Assembly (NCBI RefSeq): GCF_023921125.1
Contig: NZ_CP099467.1
Span: forward strand, 310,001-374,000
From: Arthrobacter caoxuetaonis
GTDB lineage: Bacteria > Actinomycetota > Actinomycetes > Actinomycetales > Micrococcaceae
Direction of reading: 5' to 3'
Length of the DNA stretch: 64,000 bases
Shown: in pieces, positions 50,395-59,459 of the stretch
Layout of the letters: each line of letters begins with the position of its first letter
How positions within the stretch are numbered: position 1 is the stretch's first letter
The notes under the pieces: model-generated
Databases searched by the model: none
Seen by the model: the letters and a program-made list of their open reading frames with translations, nothing else
What the model was told of the DNA's origin: nothing
Translations under genes and position numbers: made by a program

Positions 50395-51980
50395 CGGCAC
50401 TGCAGGCCGAGACAACCGGCTTCGCACCCGAATCCTGGCTCATCCCCTCCGCCCGGACGGACGAGGACGACGAGCTCTCGATGTTCAACCGGACCGACCC
50501 GTACTGGGACCGTCTCTGGGCACCGGGCTCCCAGGCCGTGTGGACTTCCCGCCACACCGGACCGAACGATGAGCCGGTCGTTTCCTTCGGCGCCCGGGAG
50601 AACAAACGCCTGCTCATGAGCCGGGACGAAGCGATGGACATCCTCACCTCCAACCGCGGCCGTGCCGAGCGCCTCGCCGCGTGGGGCGTCCTTGATTCGT
50701 GGCGGACCGTCTCGTCCGAACAGCTGGCGGTGCTCACCGGTTCCACGTTCTTCCTGGATCCGAACTACTCGCAGATCACCGCTTCCTTCGCCGCCGAGGT
50801 CCTGGACATCGGCTCCTTCGCGCTGCGCAACGGCACCCTTCCCGGCCGCGGCCAGACCGCCCTGTACCGGCCCCGCGTCGGTGACGCGTTCGAGAAGGAA
50901 CTGAAGAAGACGCTCACCTGGCCCGAATGGGTTTCCGTGACCGGCGGTTACGAATGGTCCTCCGGCGGGCAGTTCGACCGGCACAACCTGCTGGCTACCG
51001 AGCTGGCGATCCGTGCCGCCGAATACCTGCCGGGCATCGGCACCGTCATGGGCGAAAAGTTCTCCTCCATCGGCCTGCTCGCCGGCCTCAGCGCAGACGA
51101 GAAGGAGAACATGAAGGCGCGGCTGGAACGTGCCAGGAAGCGCGGGCCTGAAGCCCTGGCCGCCGAGATGGAAGCCCAGCGTCCCAGCCGGGTCGACAAC
51201 CGCCGCGGCGACGGGACGATCGTGCGCGGGGACGGGCTGCGCATCGTGTACGAGCTGACAGCCACATCGTCGGTCTCCTTCGAGTCCAAGGTCCGGCGCT
51301 GGGCTGAAACGATCGCCGAGCGGCCGCTGGAAACCTCCGGCATGACGGTCGTCTTCATCGCCGCCCCGCACCCTGACCGTGACCGGCACACGAGCGCGGA
51401 CCCGATCCACAAGATCTACAAGACGATCGCCAAGGTGCTCAGGGAATTCCCCGGCACCGGTACCGACTCCCCCGCCGCGCGGATCGGTGTCGCCCACTGG
51501 CAGGAATGGTTCCCGGCCCGCGGGCAGATCAGTGACGCGTTCCTGGACCTGCAGGCCGACTTCGCACTCGGGACCGGCGCCGACCGCTGGGTTCCCCGCC
51601 GCCTGATGAGCACCGCCGAGTACCGGTTCACCCCGTTCCTGGAACGCCTGGACCCGATGGCGCTCATCGAGAACTCGCGCCTGCTCACCGCCACCCCGCA
51701 CTGGTTGAGGACCGGCGACCATACGCACCTGGTTGGCACGCCGCTGGATCGTTCAAAGAAGCAGCCGGCAGACATTCCGCACCCGTACCCGGCGCGCCCG
51801 AACCGGACCTCCGGACGCATGCTCGGTGAAAGTGTCGGTGCCGTCACGCACCCGACGAGGCTCCCGGAACGCCTGCGCATCGAAGGCCGGGACATCGCCG
51901 CACAGAAGGCGTACCAGGAGCGGAAGAAAGCGCGCGCTGCTGCACGCCGGAACGCAGCCGCCAGGCCCGCCTGGGAGTAG
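50388..51980 (+). CDS. Transfer-module protein, possible replication-relaxation/relaxosome family
   Basis: 530 residues from TTG 50388 overlapping the coupling-protein stop. A winged-helix-like region (ERLAAWGVLDSWRTVSSEQLAVLTG, about 90-115) precedes RHNLLATELAIRAAEYLPG and RPSRVDNRRGDGTIVRGDGLRIVYELTATSSVSFESKVRRW, which resembles the replication-relaxation family (h..l...el; RPDg). Those proteins act with conjugative relaxases. The basic C-terminus fits DNA binding. Assignment moderate; operon position is the stronger evidence of a transfer role. Confidence 0.55.
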   Translation: MVAALQAETTGFAPESWLIPSARTDEDDELSMFNRTDPYWDRLWAPGSQAVWTSRHTGPNDEPVVSFGARENKRLLMSRDEAMDILTSNRGRAERLAAWGVLDSWRTVSSEQLAVLTGSTFFLDPNYSQITASFAAEVLDIGSFALRNGTLPGRGQTALYRPRVGDAFEKELKKTLTWPEWVSVTGGYEWSSGGQFDRHNLLATELAIRAAEYLPGIGTVMGEKFSSIGLLAGLSADEKENMKARLERARKRGPEALAAEMEAQRPSRVDNRRGDGTIVRGDGLRIVYELTATSSVSFESKVRRWAETIAERPLETSGMTVVFIAAPHPDRDRHTSADPIHKIYKTIAKVLREFPGTGTDSPAARIGVAHWQEWFPARGQISDAFLDLQADFALGTGADRWVPRRLMSTAEYRFTPFLERLDPMALIENSRLLTATPHWLRTGDHTHLVGTPLDRSKKQPADIPHPYPARPNRTSGRMLGESVGAVTHPTRLPERLRIEGRDIAAQKAYQERKKARAAARRNAAARPAWE

Positions 51981-52006
51981 GGCCGCGGCAGCCCGGAGAC
52001 GAATGT

Positions 52007-52027
52007 CTACGCATGTCCCCGGACATG
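52007..52027 (+). promoter_or_regulatory. CTACGCATGTCCC signal, copy 2
   Basis: CTACGCATGTCCCCGGACATG, containing the perfect dyad CATGTCC-CC-GGACATG; precedes the small membrane protein and NERD gene. Confidence 0.65.
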
Positions 52028-52177
52028 AGCGAACGAAACATCAAAGACCGGGTCAAGAGCGAACGCGACAAGGAAAAGCAGGAGATCGAGGACTGGCTGG
52101 CAGGATCCGGCAGCAAGGTTCTCGGTGCCGGCCTGCTCCTGCTCGGCGTCTGGTTCGTCATCAACCTCTTCTGGTAA
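52013..52177 (+). CDS. Small single-helix membrane protein
   Basis: 54 residues from ATG 52013, or 50 from the second in-frame ATG at 52025. Charged amphipathic N-terminus (ERNIKDRVKSERDKEKQEIEDWLAG) and a C-terminal transmembrane helix (about 33-52) ending LFW. Sits between the two transfer genes under its own copy of the CTACGCATGTCCC signal. Confidence 0.65.
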   Translation: MSPDMSERNIKDRVKSERDKEKQEIEDWLAGSGSKVLGAGLLLLGVWFVINLFW

Positions 52178-52182
52178 CCGCC

Positions 52183-52767
52183 GTGAACGGAATCTACGGC
52201 CGCGCCGCCACCGGGCTCGCCGACACCAGCTGGGCGGTGAACGAAGCCGTCGCCAGGGTCGGCGCCAAAGGCGAACAGCTATCCGAGACCATCCTGAACG
52301 GTTTCGGTCAGCAGGCGGCCGTCATGCATGACCTGCGCGTGCCGATCCCCGGGTTCAAAGCCAACATGGACCACATCATTGTCTCGGGCAAACGCGTCAT
52401 GATCCTGGACTCGAAGATGTGGAAGCCGGGCTTCTACTGGTCGCTGGGCGGAGTGAACCGCCGCGGTTTCGAGAAGGTTCCGCACACGGCCAAGGACCAG
52501 ACCTGGGTGAGCGAAGCCGTCTCCCGCCACCTGAAGGGAACCGGCGCGAGTGTCCTGGCAACCCGCCTGGTCATCTGGCCCTCCCGGCCGAACGAACCGC
52601 TCCGGACCGCGTTCCTGCGCGTACCCGGTGCCGTCATCATTCCCGGCCGCTCACTGGAGGCTGCAGCACGCACCTTCATTGGACGGACCCCAGCCGATGA
52701 CCGGATCGTTTCCCGCCTCGCGGAACTGATCGTCAAACCATCCAGGTCCGCCGCCGGCTACCGCTGA
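52183..52767 (+). CDS. NERD-domain (nuclease-related) protein
   Basis: 194 residues from GTG 52183. AKGEQLSETILNGFGQQAAVMHDLRVPIPGFKANMDHIIVSGKRVMILDSKMWKPG (about 28-85) fits the NERD pattern: GE at the start, N-DH in the middle, then D-x-K, a restriction-endonuclease-like core. NERD proteins are thought to process DNA, and occur in plasmid-borne transfer regions. A hairpin follows. Confidence 0.75.
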   Translation: MNGIYGRAATGLADTSWAVNEAVARVGAKGEQLSETILNGFGQQAAVMHDLRVPIPGFKANMDHIIVSGKRVMILDSKMWKPGFYWSLGGVNRRGFEKVPHTAKDQTWVSEAVSRHLKGTGASVLATRLVIWPSRPNEPLRTAFLRVPGAVIIPGRSLEAAARTFIGRTPADDRIVSRLAELIVKPSRSAAGYR

Positions 52768-52782
52768 ACCAGCCGGACCACC

Positions 52783-52823
52783 AGGCCGCCGGGGCTGCTC
52801 CTCAGGGGCATCCCCGGCGGCCT
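52783..52823 (+). terminator. Hairpin terminator
   Basis: AGGCCGCCGGGG / CCCCGGCGGCCT stem with a 17-base loop after the NERD gene. Confidence 0.7.
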
Positions 52824-52835
52824 TACCTGTCTTGC

Positions 52836-52856
52836 CTACGCATGTCCCAGGGCATG
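52836..52856 (+). promoter_or_regulatory. CTACGCATGTCCC signal, copy 3
   Basis: CTACGCATGTCCCAGGGCATG, identical over 21 bases to copy 1. Lies 130 bases upstream of the FtsK-like gene; a 29-codon frame from its first ATG ends at 52931 and could be a leader peptide. Confidence 0.65.
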
Positions 52857-52988
52857 AAGCACCCGCTCCCGCACCGCCGGACAGCCCCGGGCCAAAACCC
52901 GGATCAAGGCACCGTCACCCGGGCCGGGTAACCCTTTCCGGCGCAGGCCGGGGCCGTCAGGCCACACACACCCAGGAGGAGTCCGCTC

Positions 52989-55900
52989 ATGGCGGCACGC
53001 AGAAACCAGGCACCCGGCAAGCCCGTCACCGGCGTCGTCCTGCTCGCCGGAGCCGCCGTCGCAGGCTTCGGCATCTATTCCGGCTACCCGGGGCTCGCAG
53101 CATTCTGGGCGGCGCTCATCGTGAACGCGTGGATGTACCCGCCGGCCATGTTCACCGGCAAGAAGGATGTCCGCGGCTACCCGACCCCGGGCTCCCCCGG
53201 CGAGACCGCCTCCATGAACAAGTACCGGTTCTGGGAAGACCTGAAGTTCAAGCTCGTCATGCCAAGCCTGGACTGGCTGCCGGGCAAGAAGCCGCTGCTC
53301 TCCTTCATCGCTGCCGTGTGGGCCGGCGCTGCCGCCTACTTCCTTCCCGTCGCCAACCCGTACACCGGGGACTGGGGCCAGTGGGTGAACGCTGCAGCCG
53401 CTTTCATCACGGTCGCCCAGCTGAGCGCATCCCGGCGCCGGACCATGGTCGCCGACGATGAGAACCCCGGTGCGCGCATCGACTCGCTCATCGCACTGGC
53501 CACGACGAAGACGGCACTGACCGCAGGCCTGGGCATCGGGGGCCTCGCCCTTGGCGCCACCGTCGGAACCATCCTCAGCGTTTTCGTTCCTGTGCTCACC
53601 GCGGCCGCCGGCCTGCCCAGTGTTCCGGAGCCGGCCATCTGGCTGCTGTCCCTGACAGGCGGGCCCCTGTCACTGCTCTCCAAGCCGTGGATCACGCTCG
53701 CCCTGGAACACTGGCGCGTCGTCGTGGAAGCACGCGATGAATGGCGCCCGCGCTGGATGATGCTGAAGCAGGATCCGGAACCGCGCCTCATCGACCGCCG
53801 CGAAGTCGGCCCCGCCATCATCGACACCTTCGATGCCCCGGCATCGGTGGGAGCCATGGCGTACCTGGCCATGGAACCGAAGATCTCCCCGACCGTGGGA
53901 ACCGGATCCCGGATGGCGATCATCTCCGTCCCGAATCTGGACTCCAACGGCCAGCCCATGCCGGGCACCACCCACCCGCTGCGCTTCGACATCGTCCGCT
54001 GGCCCTCGGACCAGCTGCCGGACATCACCGACCCGGAGACCCCGAAGGAGGTCGTCTACGAGCTCGCCCGCAGCGCCATCGTCTGGATGGCCGACAAGCA
54101 GGGCTTCGCGCGTCCGCTCCTGGATGACGTCCACCTCCTGACCGTTCCGCCGGCACCGGCAGCACCCGCCGCCGAGCCGGACACCGAGGAAGATCCGGAC
54201 TCCCAGCCTGAAGCCGCAGCGCCCCCGGCACCTGCAGGACGCAACGCGTGGGCGGTGACCTGGCTGCTGCCCAGCGGCCCGCCGGCGAACTACATCCGCG
54301 CGCAGGGCCTCCCCGACTTCGCTGCAGCGTTCAATGCCCCGGTCCTGGTCGACCACCGTGCCATGAACAGCCTCGGTGTCCTGTACGCGGGCGCCCTCTA
54401 CGACGAGAGCACCCGCTGGGATCCGCAGTCCGGCCTCGACAAGTCCTCCATGGAGAAGCTCCGCGAGGAAGACGAATGGGACAACCGGTGGATCGAAGTC
54501 ATGAAGCAGGGTTCCAACCCACCCGTCATGCAGTACGAGACCAAGTCCAAAGCCCAGCTCTCCACCGGCCAGACGATCCACCACATGGCGTTCGTGACCC
54601 GCCAGGGCATGCCGCCTTCGGAGTTCCGTGCCTTCGAACCGAAGCTGGCCACCGTCCTGCAGGCCGCCCCGTTCGTCGCCATGACCGGCTTCCCGGGCGC
54701 CCGGAAGGGTGAACGCCACGCCCAGGCCTTCTCCATCTACTGGTCGCACGAAACCCTGCCGAGCCGCCCCGATGACCTCAAGCCGGCCTCCGGTGTCCGC
54801 CGCGGCCGCAGCAGCGACGCCCCGAAGTGGGTTCTCGCCGGACGCGTCAACGAAGCGTTCAAGGTTGCCCGCCTGGCCGACCGGCCCGAAGTCGACAGCG
54901 TCACCTGCCTGACGAAGCCGGAATCGTACAAGCACATCTGGAAGATCGACCTCTCCCTCCACGGCGGTGTCACCCTCGCCGAGCTGCGCGCCCAGGCGAA
55001 CAAGATCCGCCAGCACTGGGGTTCGCAGTGGCTGCGCATCGCCGTCAGCAAGGACGGGTCCGTCTCGATCGTTGCCGGCGCACGTCCGGGCGGCGACGGG
55101 ATCATCTTCGCCACCAATCACTGGGAAGACATGGCCGCCAAGCTCGACTGGGACCAGAACTTCCTCGACTCCGGTGTCTCCGGCATCGGCGGCCTGCTGC
55201 CCGTCTACCAGAAGAAGGAGCTCCTGCCGAAGAACCCTGCCGTCTCCTCCATCGAGTTCGACCTCACCGGCACCGGCCTGGACTTCACCAACTTCACCGC
55301 AGCGCGCCCCAAGCTGGAGTCCACCTCCGGGAACGCGTACGTGGAGCCCCGCCGCATCAAGGACAAGCCCAACGCGGTGCGCCTGATGGTCTGCGAAGTG
55401 AACCCGATGCCGGAGAAGGCCGACTACGACTGGGCACACATCGAGGCCTCCAAGTTCATCCCCTTCGCCACCGGCATCGAAGGCGAACCCGTGGAGTACA
55501 ACTTCAAGGTCGACCCGCACCTGCTGATCGCCGGTGCCTCCGGCGGCGGCAAGTCCGTGCTCCTGCAGTCACTGGCTTACGGGGCCCTGGTGCGCGGCTA
55601 CGAACTGTACGTGGCCGACCCGACCAAGGGCGGTGCCGACTTCAAGTTCGCCGAGCCGTACGCCAAGGCGTTCACGGACAGCCCTTTCACGGCCGCGGCC
55701 ATGATGAAGGGCATCTACGCCGAGGTCCTGCGCCGGAAGAACCTGAACAAGACACACGCCGTCGGCAACTACCGCGACCTGCCCGAAGACATCCGCCCGA
55801 AGCACATCTGCATCCTCCTGGACGAGTTCACCTCCCTGATGGGCCAGGACCCCGTCCCGGTCCCCAGCGATGACCCGGAGATGGATGCCGAGCGCGAGAT

Positions 55901-57353
55901 GGTTCTGGCCACCAACCGCGCCAAGACCGAAGTCGGTGTCTACGCGGGCAAGATCGCACGTGAAGCCCGCTCTGCCGGCGTCACCCTGTTCCTGGCGACG
56001 CAGAAGCTTTCAGCGAAGATGCTCGACACCATTCCCGGTGCCGGCGACCTGAAGGTCAACCTGTCCCGGCTCCTGCTCGGCAAGGCCACGTACGGCGACA
56101 AGCAGTCCGCGCTGCGCGCCCCGCAGGACGCACCGGATCTCGGGGATGCCATCCCGCCGGGCCGCGGACTGTTCGAGACGACTGCAGGGCCTGCCATGGC
56201 CATCCAGGCCTGGTACAACCCGGCCGAGCAGAAGATCCTCGCCCAGAAGGTCGCCGAGCTCATCGAGCCGCTCACCGAAGCCGAGATGCTCAACCTGGAA
56301 CCGTTCATGCCCAAGATGCCCGAACCCTTCGGGGAAATCCTTCCCGCGGCACCGGAGACCGGCGGGATCGTGGACCTGGGCGAAATCGAGATCGAACTCG
56401 ATGACCTGGACTGGGACGACATGGACCTCGTTGACGAGGACGGGGACGCTGACGGGACAGAAACGACGGCCGAACCGGACACCGTGCCGGCACCGGAGGC
56501 ACCCCCCATCCCGGACGTCGTCGAGGACGAGGCCGCGGCCATGTTCCTGGACATCGACGGGGCACTGGCACCCATGGTCCACGAACCCGGCATGGCCCGT
56601 ATCGACGTCCCCTACCGCGGCGCCATCGCCTACCACCCGGAAGTCCTGGCCCGCGCAGCCCTCATCCCTGCACGCCAGGTGTGGCTGAGCTCCTGGGTCT
56701 CCGACGCCCCGAAGCATCTCGGCCACCTGCTCCCGCGCGCCGTGGAAGCCATGGAGTCGGGTTCGGATGACACCGGCTGGTGGAAGATCGACGCCGCCCT
56801 GGCCTGGCTGGCCGCGAATCCGCTCGTCCGCCGGGTCGTATGGCTGGACGACGAACTCTCCGAAGAGGACTTCGTGCTCGGCGTCTCCTACCGGGACATT
56901 GCTGCCGATGCCTTCCGGGCCGCCGGAGTGAAGGCCATGTTCACCGTCCCGGACCCGGACACCGGCCTCACCGTGGACATGCTCGAGGAAGCCGCCGCGT
57001 TCCTCGCCGCAGAAGAGAGCCCCCTCCTGGAGCTTGAAGCACCGGCACCGGCCCCCGGGCCAGTCGATGAAGATCCCGCCGGCGATGACGACTGGGACTT
57101 CGACGCCGACAAGGCAGGCAAGCCCGAAACCGGCGATGCCGCTCCGGAACCGGCAGAGATCAACGCCGTGGCGGACTGGGACCCCCGGGAACCGGAACCC
57201 GCGCCGGCACCGGCCGACGAGGAAGAAGACGACCCGTTCGCCCTCCCCTCCAGGCCTGTCGTCCGGACCTACCGCGCCGACGACGATGACCCGTTCGCTG
57301 ATCCGCGGCCGCGGCGCAGGACACCTGACCCGGACGAAGACTCCTTCGCCTGA
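52989..57353 (+). CDS. FtsK/SpoIIIE-like transfer ATPase fused to a C-terminal HAD domain
   Basis: 1454 residues behind AGGAGG. Several membrane helices (about 10-45, 100-120, 135-150, 175-215, 220-245), a large middle region with a Pro/Glu linker (about 390-415), then the motor: Walker A GASGGGKS (849-856), Walker B ILLDEFTSL (D945-E946), FLATQKL and DLKVNLSRLLLGKATYGDKQSA, as in TcpA/TraB-type translocases. An acidic linker (about 1125-1180) leads to a HAD-like domain: FLDIDGALAP (D1188, D1190), LSSW as motif II, and VVWLDDELSE (D1287-D1288) as motif IV. An acidic, Pro-rich tail ends the protein. Predicted DNA pump of the conjugation system with an added phosphatase-like module; fusion is unusual. 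Confidence 0.85.
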   Translation: MAARRNQAPGKPVTGVVLLAGAAVAGFGIYSGYPGLAAFWAALIVNAWMYPPAMFTGKKDVRGYPTPGSPGETASMNKYRFWEDLKFKLVMPSLDWLPGKKPLLSFIAAVWAGAAAYFLPVANPYTGDWGQWVNAAAAFITVAQLSASRRRTMVADDENPGARIDSLIALATTKTALTAGLGIGGLALGATVGTILSVFVPVLTAAAGLPSVPEPAIWLLSLTGGPLSLLSKPWITLALEHWRVVVEARDEWRPRWMMLKQDPEPRLIDRREVGPAIIDTFDAPASVGAMAYLAMEPKISPTVGTGSRMAIISVPNLDSNGQPMPGTTHPLRFDIVRWPSDQLPDITDPETPKEVVYELARSAIVWMADKQGFARPLLDDVHLLTVPPAPAAPAAEPDTEEDPDSQPEAAAPPAPAGRNAWAVTWLLPSGPPANYIRAQGLPDFAAAFNAPVLVDHRAMNSLGVLYAGALYDESTRWDPQSGLDKSSMEKLREEDEWDNRWIEVMKQGSNPPVMQYETKSKAQLSTGQTIHHMAFVTRQGMPPSEFRAFEPKLATVLQAAPFVAMTGFPGARKGERHAQAFSIYWSHETLPSRPDDLKPASGVRRGRSSDAPKWVLAGRVNEAFKVARLADRPEVDSVTCLTKPESYKHIWKIDLSLHGGVTLAELRAQANKIRQHWGSQWLRIAVSKDGSVSIVAGARPGGDGIIFATNHWEDMAAKLDWDQNFLDSGVSGIGGLLPVYQKKELLPKNPAVSSIEFDLTGTGLDFTNFTAARPKLESTSGNAYVEPRRIKDKPNAVRLMVCEVNPMPEKADYDWAHIEASKFIPFATGIEGEPVEYNFKVDPHLLIAGASGGGKSVLLQSLAYGALVRGYELYVADPTKGGADFKFAEPYAKAFTDSPFTAAAMMKGIYAEVLRRKNLNKTHAVGNYRDLPEDIRPKHICILLDEFTSLMGQDPVPVPSDDPEMDAEREMVLATNRAKTEVGVYAGKIAREARSAGVTLFLATQKLSAKMLDTIPGAGDLKVNLSRLLLGKATYGDKQSALRAPQDAPDLGDAIPPGRGLFETTAGPAMAIQAWYNPAEQKILAQKVAELIEPLTEAEMLNLEPFMPKMPEPFGEILPAAPETGGIVDLGEIEIELDDLDWDDMDLVDEDGDADGTETTAEPDTVPAPEAPPIPDVVEDEAAAMFLDIDGALAPMVHEPGMARIDVPYRGAIAYHPEVLARAALIPARQVWLSSWVSDAPKHLGHLLPRAVEAMESGSDDTGWWKIDAALAWLAANPLVRRVVWLDDELSEEDFVLGVSYRDIAADAFRAAGVKAMFTVPDPDTGLTVDMLEEAAAFLAAEESPLLELEAPAPAPGPVDEDPAGDDDWDFDADKAGKPETGDAAPEPAEINAVADWDPREPEPAPAPADEEEDDPFALPSRPVVRTYRADDDDPFADPRPRRRTPDPDEDSFA

Positions 57354-57421
57354 TCCCCTCAGCCGGCGGCCCGGCGGCCGCCGGCCGGAGAACCCCCCCC
57401 ACCTTTGAAAGGACCACTCCC

Positions 57422-58279
57422 ATGATGGGATCCCACCACGCAGCGTGCGGTGCAGCTGCCTGGGTCGCACTCACCACGCAGATCCACGTCGACATCTCCC
57501 TGCTGACCGAGAAGCTTGGCCTGGGCCAGCACGGGTTCGACATCGGTATGGGCCTGCTTGAGGTAAGCCCCGTCGGAGTCATCACCGGAGCCCTGGTCAC
57601 CGCCGGCGCCGCCCTCATGCCGGACGCCGACCACCACAACGCCACCATCGCCCATTCGCTGCCGCCGCTCTCCAACGCCATGTGCGCTGCCATCGGAAAG
57701 GTCTCCGGCGGCCACCGCCACGGAACCCACTCGATCATCGGGATCATCGCGTTCGTCGCCGTCGCCTGGGTTGCCGGGCTCTGGACCATCGACACCGAAT
57801 GGTTCGGCACCATCTACCCCGGTGCAGGCCTGCTCTCGGTCCTGCTCGTGAGTTTCGCAGCCAAGGCGCTGAAGATCATCCCGGACCGGATGCGCAAATC
57901 CCCGTGGGCGGTCGGGCTGACCGTCGGCCTGTTCATCGCACTGTTCGCGCCGGAGGAGCAGTTCTGGTTCCCGCTGGCGATGGGCGTCGGCGTCATCGTC
58001 CACATCCTGGGCGACATGATGACCACCGGCGGCTGCAACCTGGCGTGGCCGTTCACGATCAAACCCCCGAAGGCCCTGCAGAACGTGCCCGTGCTGAAGG
58101 ACTGCTGGAAGAAGAACGGCTACCTTGCCTTCCCCGTCCTGGGCAATGCCGGCTCGGCACGGGAATGGCTGCTGCTGATTCCCATCGGCCTCTATGCAGT
58201 CATCGGCGTCGGGGCGACCATGGTCGGTATGGGACAGGACGGGCTGAGCAGCATCGTGGCCCTGTCCGGTCTCGGCTAG
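57422..58279 (+). CDS. YdjM/DUF457-like membrane metal-dependent hydrolase
   Basis: 285 residues behind GAAAGGACC. The His/Asp signature is complete: SHHAACGAAAW at the N-terminus, LMPDADHHNATIAHSLP (about 66-82), GGHRHGTHSIIG (about 99-110) and VHILGDMMTTGG (about 195-206), with six to seven transmembrane helices. This family (PF04307) is membrane-bound and predicted to hydrolyse a lipid- or DNA-damage-related substrate. Directly after the FtsK-like gene, so probably in the same operon. Confidence 0.8.
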   Translation: MMGSHHAACGAAAWVALTTQIHVDISLLTEKLGLGQHGFDIGMGLLEVSPVGVITGALVTAGAALMPDADHHNATIAHSLPPLSNAMCAAIGKVSGGHRHGTHSIIGIIAFVAVAWVAGLWTIDTEWFGTIYPGAGLLSVLLVSFAAKALKIIPDRMRKSPWAVGLTVGLFIALFAPEEQFWFPLAMGVGVIVHILGDMMTTGGCNLAWPFTIKPPKALQNVPVLKDCWKKNGYLAFPVLGNAGSAREWLLLIPIGLYAVIGVGATMVGMGQDGLSSIVALSGLG

Positions 58280-58280
58280 C

Positions 58281-58311
58281 GGAGAAAGACCCGCCCCTTG
58301 CCGCACACATA
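58281..58311 (+). promoter_or_regulatory. GAGAG/CACATA promoter (leaderless)
   Basis: GGAGAAAG, 12 bases, CCGCACACATA, six bases, then ATG 58318. Confidence 0.75.
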
Positions 58312-58317
58312 GGGGGT

Positions 58318-58806
58318 ATGGAGAACACCAGCATGCCCGACTTTGACGAAGCCTTTGAGACGACCCACGGCCCCTCCCTGACCCGGGAGCTGCTCGCACT
58401 GCCCAAGCCTGCCGCGGCAGACCTCATTGCCCTGGCAGGACCGGCCGACGCCATCCGCGAGTCCTACCCCGAATACTGGGAGGGAGGATCGGCACCCCTG
58501 CCCCGCGCGGTCGCCGTTGCCGACATGGAAGCAGCCCTCGCCGACCTTCCGGCCGGACGCCGGGAGCACCTGGGAACCCTCATCCGGTTCGCCGTCCACA
58601 CGGAAATGAAGCACTGGGATAACACCGGGTACGTCCTGAACCCCGAGCACAGCTATGAGCTGCTGGTCGAACCTTCCGACTCCTCCACCGAAGAATCCTT
58701 CCTGGAAGAGGGCCACGAGAAGAACCAGACCCTTTGGGCTGACCTGGCCAACACGGCTGCCTTCCATGCCGCGATTGAAAACGCTGCCTTCCGCCGGGCT
58801 GCCTAA
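58318..58806 (+). CDS. Hypothetical protein
   Basis: 162 residues, acidic, helical, cytoplasmic. Leaderless start. Two bases upstream of the nucleotidase gene, hence probably co-expressed. No family recognised. Confidence 0.65.
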   Translation: MENTSMPDFDEAFETTHGPSLTRELLALPKPAAADLIALAGPADAIRESYPEYWEGGSAPLPRAVAVADMEAALADLPAGRREHLGTLIRFAVHTEMKHWDNTGYVLNPEHSYELLVEPSDSSTEESFLEEGHEKNQTLWADLANTAAFHAAIENAAFRRAA

Positions 58807-58808
58807 GG

Positions 58809-59393
58809 ATGGGTGCACAGCACGCGCGGGACACGACCGTGCTCGTCGACATGGACGAAGTGATCGCCTACTACCTTGAAGGCCTCGACAGGGCACTGGT
58901 CGCCGCCGACCCGGACTACCCCTTGGTGCCCCATGAGGAACGCACCGGATACGCGCACCTCGGCGGCCCCGGCTTCAACCCGGAGTCCCTCGCGGCCGGT
59001 ATGAACACTCCCGGACTTTTCAGGAACCTCCGCCCGGTCGAAGGTGCCGTCGAAGTGCTCCGCGAGATGGCCGGCGAAGGACTGAACGTCCTCGTCGTCA
59101 CCACCCCCACCTACGGCAACCCGACCTGCGTGCAGGACAAGTACGAATGGATGGACCGGCACGTGGGCCCCGAATGGGTGAACCGCACGATCATCGCCTA
59201 CGACAAAACAGTCGTCTCCGGTGCCGTCCTCATCGACGACAAACCCAGCATCACCGGGTCCATGGAGCCCTCCTGGAAGCACCTGCTCTTCACCCGTCCG
59301 TACAACAGGTACGTCGAATCCGTGCCCAGGATCGAGAAATGGGAGGACTGGAAGCAGACCGTGCTGCCGCTCATTGAGCCCTCCTACGCCTGA
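58809..59393 (+). CDS. 5'(3')-deoxyribonucleotidase (NT5C-like HAD phosphatase)
   Basis: 194 residues, the normal length. Motif I VLVDMDEVIA (D14 nucleophile, D16), then GLFRNLRPVEGAVEVLREM, motif II VVTTPT, the conserved DKYEWMDRHVG, and motif IV LIDDKP. The family dephosphorylates (d)NMPs in the cytoplasm, shaping nucleotide pools; phage and plasmid copies are common. ATG 58809 follows AAGG. Confidence 0.85.
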   Translation: MGAQHARDTTVLVDMDEVIAYYLEGLDRALVAADPDYPLVPHEERTGYAHLGGPGFNPESLAAGMNTPGLFRNLRPVEGAVEVLREMAGEGLNVLVVTTPTYGNPTCVQDKYEWMDRHVGPEWVNRTIIAYDKTVVSGAVLIDDKPSITGSMEPSWKHLLFTRPYNRYVESVPRIEKWEDWKQTVLPLIEPSYA

Positions 59394-59459
59394 AAGCACT
59401 CCCTCCGCCAGGGCTGTACCCGTCCAACCGGGTGCGGCCCTTCGTGCGTTCGGGCCCGT

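Noticed and set aside
52842..52931. 29-codon frame starting in the third CTACGCATGTCCC copy
   Set aside because: Could be a leader peptide, but at this length with no conservation evidence it is not listed as a gene.
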